A stretch of DNA of 64,000 nucleotides, from NCBI GenBank assembly GCA_000310025.1, contig FN648703.1, positions 5,649-69,648 of the forward strand, written 5' to 3'. Below, piece after piece: positions 1 through 9,155 of the stretch. The notes under the pieces were generated by a model. It saw nothing but the letters and a program-made list of their open reading frames with translations. It was not told where the DNA came from and did no database searches. The stretch is from Ectocarpus siliculosus (lineage: Eukaryota > Sar > Phaeophyceae > Ectocarpales > Ectocarpaceae). Every line of letters starts with the position of its first letter. Within the stretch, counting starts at the first letter, position 1. A program made the translations under genes and the position numbers.

Positions 1-670
1 CCCCCGCCGCTGACGCCGCAGCCACCACAGCAGCTTCGGTCGAGGTGCCCGGTACCATCGCGGCGACCGGGGACGACGCTGCTGCTGCCGCTGCTGCCGC
101 CCCCCCTGCCGCCGACGCCGCCGCCACCACCGCTGCGTCCGTCGAGGTGCCCGGGGCCATCGCGGCTACCGGGGACGACACGAAATCGGTACTGCTAGTG
201 CTGTGGGTAGACGCGGCACTATCACCAACCCACCAGTCGGTACGCCCAGACGCCGACAGCAAAGTGGGGACAGGGGCCGGCGGATACGCTACAGGGTGAC
301 GGTGTTGGCAGAAAACGTGAAGAGCATTACGATCGGGGGGGGGACCTACCGGCTCTACGGTGCCGTACGAACCGGCATGACCATTCCCCCCTACTCCATC
401 AACGCATTCACCCTCACCGCCACTGACCTGTGTATCCACGCCGGAAGCATCCCCCCACGCGCGGCCCTCCTGCTGTTACAGCTGCTGCTGCGGCTCCTGC
501 TGCCCATCACCCACAGAAAACCGGACCCCACTACCGGCTCCACCCACCGAGCCAAGCTGCTTTTCTCGCTGCTGCTGCTGGAGCACACCACCATAGCCGC
601 TGCCGCCAGAACCCTGCCATGGCTGCACACCTCCGCTGCAACCATCCTGATGTACCACGGCAAGGTGCTG
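1..670 (-). pseudogene. pol: Copia Pol N-terminus: linker and aspartic protease, runs off the window
   Basis: Directly after the gag TAG, and in the same phase, 64 sense codons reach a TAA at 476-478. The phase then stays open to base 1. At 235-209 it reads WWVGDSAAS followed by T-H, matching the Copia protease signature W-(I/V)-x-D-S-G-A-S-x-H with Ala in place of the usual Gly. After this come two Ala-rich copies of an SSPVAAM..PGTST module. The reading phase matches gag at every point (lowest codon base is 2 modulo 3), so gag-pol was one polyprotein now cut by two nonsense codons. Integrase, RT and the other LTR would lie left of the window. Whether the stops are mutations or are suppressed is not decidable here. 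Confidence 0.65.
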
Positions 671-1417
671 CTACGGAAGAGGCGCCGACACGGGCCAATG
701 GTGCGCTATCGACCCGTCTACACAACTTGCCGAATACCCCGGCTCCGCGCTGTTGAGATGGGAGTGCTGGGGGAAAGGCTGCTGCGAGAAAGGCTCGTAA
801 GGTGGGGGCATTACGGCGTTGAGGTGGGGTGCCTGAGACGTGTTGGCCGCCGCGTGTTGGCGCGGCTGCTGCTGCAGATTGTTGGATGTGTTAAATTTGC
901 AGTTGCGCCCCGTGTGGCCGGGTTCACCACAAATATAACACCTGCCATAAAATCGCGGAGGAGCCTGGCAGATGATGGCCGTGTGCCCGACATGACCGCA
1001 GCGACCACACATGGGCACGGCGCACATCGATGATCCCGGGGGAATGGGGGACGCCTCCTGCGGCCACGCTGCGTTCCGCCCGGGCTCCCTGGGGCCACCC
1101 GGAACGAAGCCCATAGCCATCGCGGGAGTGAACTGCTGGGGCTGGTGCTGCTGCTGGGGCTGCTGCTGCTGAAACGACTGCTGCGGAAACGACTGCTGCG
1201 GAAAATGCTGAGGGAATCTCCGTTGATACTGCTGCTGCCGTGCCTGCTGCTGAAACGACTGTTGCGGCTGCTGCTGCTGCGGGCGATATCCCCCGTTGTA
1301 CTCTCCTTGAGTTTCCCCTCCCCACCCCGGCTGCTGCTGCCCATCTCTACCCTGTTGTCTGCCTTGGGAAAACCCACCGGTCCTCCGCTGCGGACCACCA
1401 CTGCCGCCGCCGCCACC

Positions 1418-1451
<34 letters not shown>

Positions 1452-2368
1452 CCGTTGGGCCGTGAATTTCCGCCGAAACGGAGAGCGTGCGGGTCGCCAG
1501 CCGGCGCGGCCGTCCGCTGCGCACGATCACCGAGATTTTTCTCAACGTGGTGGCTACGCACAAGAATCTCCAAGCTTCTGCGTGTGAGCGTGTGATCATG
1601 CATGAGCACGATCTTGACCTGTTCGTAGTCTGCCGAGAGGCTTCGACGTAAAGTCGCAAGGACCTCACTTTCCGGGATTTCATAACCGTTGACAGCGCGA
1701 AGCGTATTCAGCACTTTGTTAAACCTCAGAAAGTAGTCTTGCGGGTCCTCTCCGAGCTGCATCTTCATGTTAGCGAGAGACAACTTCAGGGCCTCCTTCT
1801 CAGAGCTACTCATCGGAAGACAAAACTCCTGGTCAGCCTGCCATGCCCCCGACACATTCCCTACAGCACGAATTGTCGATTGGAATTTCGCCCCCTTCGT
1901 GGCTCGCCTCAAGTAATCGAAAGCACGCTCGTGATCACGCACACGCTTCTCACTGTGGAATCTGATGTTCGCGCTCCTGGAGGTGTGGATGAGCCAGATG
2001 CGTTGATCAGGACTCGCCGGCGGAGTGAGTGTGTGCCCAAGATCTTCGCCGGCGAGGAAGACCTCGAATATCGTCTTGAAGAGCGGGAAGTTGCCGTCGT
2101 ACACTGGTGGCTTGCGGTCCCTGTACTGCTGTTGTACTGGACCATCTCGAAAAGAAGTAGCCGCTCCCCCGGCTCCAAAGGTGTCCGCCCCCCCGGCTGC
2201 TCCACCCCTATAATACCCCGACGCGTACCCAGCGCCATCCACCCTATCTCTAGTAGCGTCCCCCGCTGAACTCCTCTCCTCTGCCTCCTCAATTCTCCTC
2301 CGTAACTCCGAAATCTCGGCTGCCGCTTTCTTCATTCCTTCTTCCAGCTCTCTTTCTCTTTCCGTCAT
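671..2368 (-). CDS. gag: Ty1/Copia retrotransposon Gag with two zinc knuckles
   Basis: Gag packages element RNA into cytoplasmic virus-like particles. The 565-residue frame starts at an ATG followed by a charged coiled-coil-like stretch (about residues 1-35). A folded region (about 85-280) has the alternating hydrophobic pattern of Copia-type Gag (UBN2-like; typical pieces are DYFLRFNKVLNTLR and ESEVLATLRRSL). Gly- and Gln-rich linkers fill 300-415. Two CX2CX4HX4C knuckles follow: C455, C458, H463, C468 and C478, C481, H486, C491. The frame ends at a TAG at 671-673, but the same phase continues leftwards into a protease motif, so Gag and Pol share one frame. The Gln and Gly runs come from CAG/GGC repeats and may vary in length. 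Assignment to Copia rests on the knuckles and the following protease. Confidence 0.85.
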
Positions 2369-5319
2369 CGCTGTACCAACACCTGGCCTAGCTAGGCCCC
2401 ACTCGATATCGTGTTAATGCACTGCCGCCCTCAGCGGTCTGTGGTGTTGAGACTGGGGACTGTGTTATCCCAGGAACAGCTGATATAAAAGGACCATGTA
2501 GTGTATATATTCGTCTCGCGAGCCCCTCAGGCAAGCTGGTATTCGACACGCAAGCCCCTCAGGCAAGTGTCGAGAGCACACCGCCGTGTGCTCCCGGGGG
2601 CCCCGCACTTGGACCAGAACCGCACACATACCCTCACGCCCATACTTACAATACGCGTATCCCCCACAGAGGATGCACAGATCGGACTCATATCCAAGTA
2701 CCACAAACAAAGTACATTCTATCCTCCGGCTGCGGCGGGAGGCTATACCGGTCCCCACGGCCTCAGTCCCCAGTCACGCGTTATCTGTTTATTTTTTTGT
2801 CGTAAGCTGCATCCAGGGGATGGTGTGGTGGATTCTACAGCAGCAGCAATCAATCGGCGAAGGGTTGCACCTGAACGGTCGAAAGTTCGTCTACAGTACT
2901 ACTGTAGGGGATTGCTGACAGAACCAATCTCACAACGTCGTTTTCAAACAACAAGCAAGACGAGCTTCGCTGAGTGAGAGGCCAGGACTGCTGTCCAATT
3001 ACTGTAAAGACCGACTTTTGAACCGAATGGTGTGAGCGGAGAAAGCACACCACTCCATCCCAGGAAACCATGTTCTTGTTGTAGTACCTAACGCAGGAAG
3101 AACGAAGAGAGCCAACCCGGGAAAGTAAAAAAGTAACTGCTCCGCATACGGCGAAATGCTCACAAGAAGGGCAGGTGAAGACGGAGGGAGTCATTCATTA
3201 CACTCACGTACCAGGCGCGGCCGCCGGAGGCGCTGGAAGCGCCGGAGGTGGCCGCCGTTCGATCTTGTACTTCGACCACGAACGACTGTCGGGTTGTTGG
3301 CAATGCTGCGGCCGCGCAGGGTTGCCAGTAGCAGTGTCGCGGGGCTTCGGAGCGGCCGACGGGGCTGAAGAAGCGGTGGACATACATACATTCTTGCGTC
3401 AGAGAGCGTGGACTTCTAAAGGCAATCTCTAAGACTCTAAGGTGGGAGGTTGGGGACTTGTGTGTGAAGTTCAGCGAGATACAACAGCAGCAGCATTATC
3501 AAATTTATTTACGATCTGATTTCAATTCAGATCGGCTAATTGATTCCCGAGGTCGGGGCACGGAGGAATTGTCGGGACTTTTATTTATTTTTTCCTGGAG
3601 TTCAATGGGATGATGATGGTAATTTTGAAATTAGTGGGATGGTAATGGGAGGATGCTAGGTGGGATATAGGAGATTTTGAGTCCCATCGCCAATTATTCC
3701 ATCCCATCGGATAATAATCGTACCATCCCTTCCCAGCTAACTTCTCATGTCGCTCCTATCCCACCCACACTCCCACAAAGCGTATCCTCATCTCAAAGCC
3801 ACTGCTGCCGACAACATGACACCCACCATCCCATCTAAAGACCAGCCCGCCGGATATCATGTACAGTAGGTCTCACTCCCCCTCCCCCTCCCGCCGTCCG
3901 TAGCTATTCTGAAACATCAACATACCCACCCCCCGTTGCACCAGTTGGCACCCCCCCCCAGCCGCCTCCGACTCGGCGTACTGCGGTGCTGCTGCTGCTG
4001 CTGCGTGTGTGGCGGATGCGAAGCCACGCAGCGGAGCCAACTTTAGTGATGTATTGGCATGACTGTCGCTCTGTATTACATAGTCGGGTAGCATGCCAGG
4101 TAGTAGGTGCATCTCCCTGTCCTTGTTGTACGAAACATCGATGATGGGAATGATCAATGCCATGTCTTCTTTGGGTCGTCGCCGTCCAGCAGCTGTTGTT
4201 GGGATGACAAGTACAGGGGACTCGGCCAGGATAATACCTCGGGTTAATCTCTGTCCCTCCCTGGTCCCTGGGAACTTCTGGGGTGAATCTCTGTCCGTCC
4301 CCCCTGCTGGGGCGCCGCCTCTTTCGTGCAGTTCCGCCCAAAGCCAAGGCAAAATCACCCCACGGTATATACTCCAAGGATTCATTCCGTCGCACTACTT
4401 GAACATAGATAAGGTGGAGTTTTTTTTTTCGATTTTTGTTTTTCTCGCGCACGCTGCACACACTTTGTGTGAGACTGAATACGACAGCCTTTGGGCTGCC
4501 CCCGACCGCAAAAACGTTTCACCAACGGAACATGTACTCTCATACTTGAGCATTGGTCGTGATCGGATGAGTGTGGTGACGAGTTCTAGACATACATGCG
4601 GTATGTTGAGCAGCGCACGATTACGTATTACACAGAGCGGGAACCAACGGTTCGATATAGCCGCTGTACAGCACACACACGTATTGTGGCGAGTGTACAC
4701 GGCAGATCAGTGTGGACTTCGGTTCACGCACGTCTCGCATGTATGTGTTGTTACGGTCCGGGCGTTAGGTCGCGCGCCTGGGCCAGTTCGCGAGTTGGGG
4801 TTGGGTCAATCCGTGAAAACATGCGTGACAGCCACCAGCACAGGAGCATAGGAGCACGGGATTGCGTAGAGAGAACTGTTGTGTCTCCGCAATGTAAACA
4901 ACAACCAGCACCCTCAAAACGTCTTGTATGTATGAGCTATGCAGGAGGTCCGCACAATTGGTGGACGTCGTTAATCAGGCCATACAACGGGTACGCAAGG
5001 CCGTCCAGCCGTGAACATGCACGCATATCGTTTGCAGCACTGCTGCTGTAGCGGAGAGAACTTGCATTTTCCCCTGCTACGTGTCAACAGCAGAAAGACA
5101 ACGACCGCGGTCATCACGCAATACGCCGTGCCTCGCCTTTCTGTTCAAACGCGAAATGCCTAGAAAAGCTATATTTCGCAGTCATCAACTTGCTTCGACA
5201 AAAGCCATACCCAACGCACGTTTTCTCTCAGCCGGTGTGCTGTATGCAGGCCGCTAGCTCAGCGGACCCGCGCAGATTTTTCCATGAATTTTCTTCACAC
5301 GGGACCACCAACGGAACCG
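2369..5319. other. Non-coding stretch right of the Copia gag, up to the DIRS-type element
   Basis: No convincing gene. The Copia 5' LTR must start somewhere right of gag, but only one LTR could be present in this window, so its borders cannot be fixed by comparison. Short open frames here lack family motifs. A foldback-like sequence lies at 3607-3785 (listed separately). CAG/CTG runs occur at 3990-4005. The stretch ends where repeat A1 begins. Confidence 0.5.
3607..3785. repeat. Imperfect foldback (MITE-like) sequence
   Basis: The left half repeats GGGATGGTAATGGGAGG-like words and ends in GGTGGGATATAGGAG. The right half carries their complements, such as CTCCTATCCCACCCAC and CCATCCCATCGG. 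The arms are clearly related but imperfect, with small indels. No target duplication could be assigned. This resembles a decayed non-autonomous DNA element. Confidence 0.35.
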
Positions 5320-5542
5320 TGAAGATTCAGTACGTTTTTGAATCTGTGGTTTGTGGAGGCGTGTTGGAATTCGGAAAAGCGGGGATCGAAGAGAAATAGA
5401 GACGGCCTCGGTCTCAGAAAGTTTTTGTGCTCTCGCTGGGCGAGAGTCAACCAAGTGCATTTGAGAGAAGGAGAGGAGTGGCAGAGATGGCAGCTTTGAG
5501 GAGTAGCAAACGCGGGGTGCCGCCTAGGATTTGATCGATTTC
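5320..5542 (+). repeat. Split direct repeat A1 (left terminus)
   Basis: About 223 bases beginning TGAAGATTCAG and ending at GATCGATTTC, nearly identical to A2 with scattered substitutions and a 2-base indel near the end. It forms the left end of the element. The gag ATG (5546) lies four bases after its end, so A1 probably holds the promoter and leader. Confidence 0.9.
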
Positions 5543-5545
5543 GGG

Positions 5546-7478
5546 ATGGACGGCAATGATGGGCGACCGGCGAGCGCGAACGGCGCCGCGGGCGTCGCGG
5601 CGGCCAGTCAAGGCAACTCGGCGGACGGCAGTCCTCCAAGCTCGGCCGCCGGTGGCGGGGACGCCCAAAACAGGCAGCAGCAGCAGCAACAACATCAGGC
5701 AGCAGCAGCAACAGCGGCAGCAGGAGCAGCAGCAGGTCAGGTGCCGCAGCAGCAGCAGCAGCAGGATCTCCAGCATGGACACCCGCAGCAACAAAACGCC
5801 GGCGGTCCGGCGGCAGCAATTCCGCCGCGGCCGCCCATGATTTACGGAGCCCCCCAACCTCAGCTGATGCAACAGCAGCAGCAACAGCAGCAGCCGCAGC
5901 AACAGCCCCAGCAGCAGCAGCAGGGGGGCACTGGGAGTAATCCGAACCTCTTCTCGCTGTTACAACAGCTCGTGACTCAGGGCAGCCGCCAGCAACAACA
6001 GATTCGGTCTCTCCAGGAGGTGGTCGTAAATTTGACCGGCAACCGGCAACCCGCACAGGGCGCCGCGGCCCACAACAATGCCCAGGATGGCCTCGCCTAC
6101 AACAATAGTCAGTCAGTAATCCTCCCCCTGGTCCAAGCGCCGCCGCCGCCACCGCCGCCGCCGCCGCAGCAGCAGCAGCAACAACCTCACCAGCTGCAGC
6201 AGCAGCAGCAGCAACAACAACAACCTCACCAGCAGCAGCAGCAGCACCGGTAGCAGTCGCAGCCGCAACCGTTGCAACAACAGTATCAACACCAACAACT
6301 CCAGGCCTACCCCCACCAGCACTACCTCCAGTCCTCGTCGGCCGCGCCTCAGGGATACCAACAGCTCGCGAGCATCCCGGGGGGCGCGCCTGTATACAAT
6401 GCCCACCGGCTGAAAGAAGCCCAAAAGCTGGAGGGCCGCACGTGGGAAAAAGACGGCCAAGCGGCCCTGTACCTAATGCGAGGTGCCACCTTCTCGCCTG
6501 TCGTCATGACGGGGGGCGAGTTCGACCACATCATTCGTGACGTGGCCCACCCGCAACCGGGCCTGCACGCGCTGCTTACCTTCGGCGCCATCGACATTGC
6601 GGCGTTTTCGCCGACGCGCCCCCCGGAGGTAGCGGCGGTGACACGCACGTTCGACGTCATCTCGACACCTTCGTTCGCGTCCTGGAAGTTTTCATCAAGG
6701 ACGGCATGGCGGGCGCCTCGCCGGCCGGGCCGACCGAGTTGGCCTGTTTTTCCGGGAACTTTACAGGATCTCCGGGGACCTCCGCCGCTACACTTCCCGC
6801 CACTGCACTGAGTTCAGGGGCCGCGAAGCCGACGTCTTCGCCAGGTTCAAGCAAGACGCCAACCTCGATTGGGACGAGTTCGTCAGTCGTCTGACCACCG
6901 AAGCTAGGGCGCTCCGGCAGCGCAACACCCTCTCCCCTCCACCCCCCAACACGGTGGGGGCGATCCAAGTCCCGCAATTCTCACGGACGTTCATCCTGAT
7001 TGCGGAGGGTACGGCTTCTTCGATGGTGGGTCTCCTGCAGGGGGGTCTAGCCCGTCAGCAGCAGCCAAAAACGGCCGCCGCTAGCACCATGCGCAAAGCT
7101 ACTTCACAGGGTCAACCTGCCCGCACCCCTGCTGCTCCAGTCCCATACTCTTCCACGGCAGCCGCCAATGCGTTTGCACAGACCGTTGCCGCCTGGAACA
7201 CTCCCGACAACCAGTGCTTCTACACGTGGTCGGGCACGTCCTGCACACGCCCGCGGTGCGAGAAGGGGCACACCCAGCGGCACCCGTCACTCTTGCCTGC
7301 TGTCCCCCCCCCCCCCCCCCCTCCGCCCGCTCCGCCCGCTCGTGCCCCCCCTGCTCCGAGAGCGACACAAGCACCAGTCGCGAGGTACAGCCATGGAGGC
7401 GGCCGGGGAGGAGGAGCAACTGGAGGAGGAGGAGGTGGAGGGCGCGCGGGAGGAGGCCGTGGCGGTTCCAATCCGTGA
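5546..7478 (+). pseudogene. gag: DIRS-type Gag-like protein, Gln-rich, with CCCH zinc finger
   Basis: Starts at ATG 5546 (M-D-G-N-D-G-R-P). Gln-, Ala- and Pro-rich tracts fill the first 240 residues. An in-frame TAG at 6251-6253 (probably a CAG changed to TAG) interrupts them, and the frame resumes at once. A more complex region follows (HRLKEAQKLEGRTW, then TFGAIDIAAFSPTRPPEV). Around 6660-6740 the readable protein moves through two other phases (TFVRVLEVFIKDG, then LFFRELYRISGDLRRY and WDEFVSRLTTEARALRQRN). This indicates two small frameshifts. Near the end, 7215-7271 encodes C-X8-C-X4-C-X3-H, a CCCH-type finger, followed by Pro- and Gly/Arg-rich tails. A TGA closes the phase at 7476-7478, but the same phase continues into the spacer ORF. 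By position this is the capsid/nucleic-acid-binding protein. Confidence 0.7.
7215..7271 (+). other. CCCH zinc-finger motif in Gag
   Basis: The phase encodes Cys, eight residues, Cys, four residues, Cys, three residues, His (CFYTWSGTSC, then TRPRCEKGH). This CX8CX4CX3H spacing fits CCCH RNA-binding fingers rather than the CX2CX4HX4C knuckle seen in the Copia Gag of this window. It is the obvious candidate RNA-contact module of this Gag and lies 430 bases upstream of the hairpin array. Confidence 0.6.
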
Positions 7479-9155
7479 CGGTGCGGGCCCCACTTTCACG
7501 AGGTGGGGCCGACAAGGGGGGGTGGCGAGCTTGGCACGGGAGCGAACGCCTTTGCGGACAGCAGAAGGACAGTAGCGAGTGTGGGAGTTCCCCTTCCCGG
7601 GTCGGTGGCACCCGCTGTGTTTTACGGTGAGAGCATGAGTTGCGAACCTGTAATTTCCCATACTGTCAACCGTTTGAATTCGTTTTCACCCTGCATAGGG
7701 GCGGACACCACTCACGCGAAAACGTCAAAAACAGTAGCTACGGGGGCGGACACCCCCGGTGCTCAGTACGGGTCATATAACACACAAGCGGAGGACACCG
7801 CACTGGTGATAGATAAGTCACAACTATTGGCGGACACCAATTATGCGAATATTGACACACACCGGGCGGACACCCGGTGTGAACATGCATTACCCTCACT
7901 CCCGCAAACGGTGGACGCCATTCCCGCGAAAAACACACTAACGGAAAACCTATCACTCCCGCAAACGGTGGACGCCGTTCCCGCGGAAAACACACTGACG
8001 GAAAACCCATTGGCGGACACCAATAGCGGGACCAATTACTGCTCTGCCTCGTTCACCACGAAGACTGTGGTGGACGCCACACGTGCTGAACAATGCAATG
8101 CAGTCGCCTCGGGGGAGGACACCCCGGGCGAATATACGTGGCCCCGCGGCACGCAAGCAGTGGACGCCGCGAGCGTTGTCGGTAAACAAAAAATACTGGC
8201 GGACACCAGTAGTGTGCAATATGAACATGCATTACCCTCACTCCCGCAAACGGTGGACGCCGTTCCCGCGGAAAACACACTAAGGGAAAACCTATTGGCG
8301 GACACCAATAGCGGCATCAATTACTGCTCTGCCTTGTACACCACGAAGACTGTGGCGGACACCACACGTGCCGAACAATGCAATGCAGTCGTCTCGGGGG
8401 AGGACACCCCGGGCGAATATAATTGGCCCCGCGGTACGCAAGCGGTGGACGCCGCGAGCGTTGTCGGTACACAAAAAATACTGGCGGACACCAGTAGTGT
8501 GCAGAAGGACATACACGGGGCGGACACCCCGCGTAAGAATTTGTCTGTCACACAGCCCCGATTGGCGGACACCATTCGCGGGAACGACACGGAATTGGCG
8601 GACACCATGACCGTGTCTACAGCTACCCCGGGGGCGGACACCCCGGGGGATGCACCGTCGGCATGTAGGGCACTAGCGGCGGACACTGCTAGGGCCGCTG
8701 ACATCACAAAAGTAATGCGACAGGGTTGCGGGTCGAATTCAGCGATTTCTCACTTTGGGGCGGGGAAAGAACCTCCGGCCCTAGAGAGCCCAAAAAAGAC
8801 AACCTTTTCGAGAAACTTAAAAACTCTGACCGATAGACTCGAGGCACAGAGAAGCATGCTCGCGTCAAGCCTACAGTCACTAGACGATAAACAATGTATC
8901 ATTCGGAAGATGGCGGATATTGGTAGTGATTTGGTAAAGCTCCACGATGGAAGGCTGGGAGACGTCGCGAGGGGAATCGGCGGCACTTTGGTGTCACCGC
9001 CGTTGGACGTGAGCGACGTCAAGCAGTGTTTCGGAGAGGAGAAGGGTTTCCCGGGTATCGATGACCTCATTGAGATAGTCGGTGAAGGAGCCCCTGCCCC
9101 CACTCTAGTCTCGCAGCAAAATCTCAAGAAAGTTGGCATACGGCAACCACCGTAG
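7479..9155 (+). CDS. Gag-Pol spacer ORF carrying the ADT repeats and the start of Pol
   Basis: Open in the phase of the Gag C-terminus after the TGA at 7476, with an inner ATG at 7635. The first two thirds (7690-8700) are low-complexity protein in which [Ala/Val/Glu]-Asp-[Thr/Ala] recurs 23 times, most often every 15 codons. The last 130 residues look folded or coiled (NLKTLTDRLEAQRSM, ADIGSDLVKLHDGRLGDVAR, FPGIDDLIEIVGEG) and lead into RT, whose frame takes over in the overlap 9109-9155. I recognise no enzyme in it. The repeats sit exactly on nucleic-acid palindromes (separate entry), so the protein repeat may be secondary to RNA or DNA structure. A segment of roughly 300 bases (about 7880-8220 and 8221-8500) is duplicated. 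Confidence 0.6.
   Translation, partial: RCGPHFHEVGPTRGGGELGTGANAFADSRRTVASVGVPLPGSVAPAVFYGESMSCEPVISHTVNRLNSFSPCIGADTTHAKTSKTVATGADTPGAQYGSYNTQAEDTALVIDKSQLLADTNYANIDTHRADTRCEHALPSLPQTVDAIPAKNTLTENLSLPQTVDAVPAENTLTENPLADTNSGTNYCSASFTTKTVVDATRAEQCNAVASGEDTPGEYTWPRGTQAVDAASVVGKQKILADTSSVQYEHALPSLPQTVDAVPAENTLRENLLADTNSGINYCSALYTTKTVADTTRAEQCNAVVSGEDTPGEYNWPRGTQAVDAASVVGTQKILADTSSVQKDIHGADTPRKNLSVTQPRLADTIRGNDTELADTMTVSTATPGADTPGDAPSACRALAADTARAADITKVMRQGCGSNSAISHFGAGKEPPALESPKKTTFSRNLKTLTDRLEAQRSMLASSLQSLDDKQCIIRKMADIGSDLVKLHDGRLGDVARGIGGTLVSPPLDVSDVKQCFGEEKGFPGIDDLIEIVGEGAPAPTLVSQQNLKKVGIRQPP
7698..8692 (+). repeat. Array of 23 in-phase GGAC-loop palindromes with variable arms
   Basis: Each unit has a six-base centre CGGACA, TGGACG or AGGACA, mostly closed by GG on the left and CC on the right and extended by arms that differ between units. 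Centres start at 7702, 7747, 7792, 7831, 7867, 7912, 7969, 8014, 8071, 8116, 8161, 8200, 8254, 8299, 8356, 8401, 8446, 8485, 8521, 8566, 8599, 8635 and 8680. All are 1 modulo 3, and spacings are multiples of three with 45 commonest (11 of 22). Arm pairs include CACACCGGG/CCCGGTGTG (7867), TACTGG/CCAGTA (8200, 8485), CTATTGG/CCAATAG (8299), TGTGG/CCACA (8071, 8356), AACGG/CCGTT (7969, 8254), GCGG/CCGC (7792, 8446) and CTAGCGG/CTGCTAG (8680). The copy at 8599 has an extra outer stem GACACGG/CCGTGTC. The first copy (7702) is weak. Copies at 7912, 8161, 8521, 8566 and 8635 carry one arm mismatch. Confidence 0.85.

Noticed and set aside
203-1033. Plus-strand 276-codon frame over the Copia pol and gag region
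   Set aside because: Antisense shadow. The minus strand carries the protease signature and zinc knuckles.
2386-3490. Copia LTR from TGTTG near 2446 to CAACA near 3486, and a primer-binding site TGGTACAG near 2378
   Set aside because: No second LTR in the window to compare, the bases inside the proposed end do not start with TGG, and the primer-site match needs deletions.
5546-6300. Minus-strand poly-Leu/Arg frames opposite the gag Gln tract
   Set aside because: Shadows of CAG repeats. The plus strand continues into recognisable Gag and Pol.
7698-8692. CRISPR-like array (short repeats at regular spacing)
   Set aside because: The conserved part is only six bases, spacers are not unique protospacer-like blocks, the array lies in a reading frame of a eukaryotic retrotransposon and no cas gene is present.
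7698-8692. Recombinase (lox-like) sites for the element's own YR
   Set aside because: In such sites the arms are conserved and the spacer may vary. Here it is the reverse. Kept only as a minor alternative.
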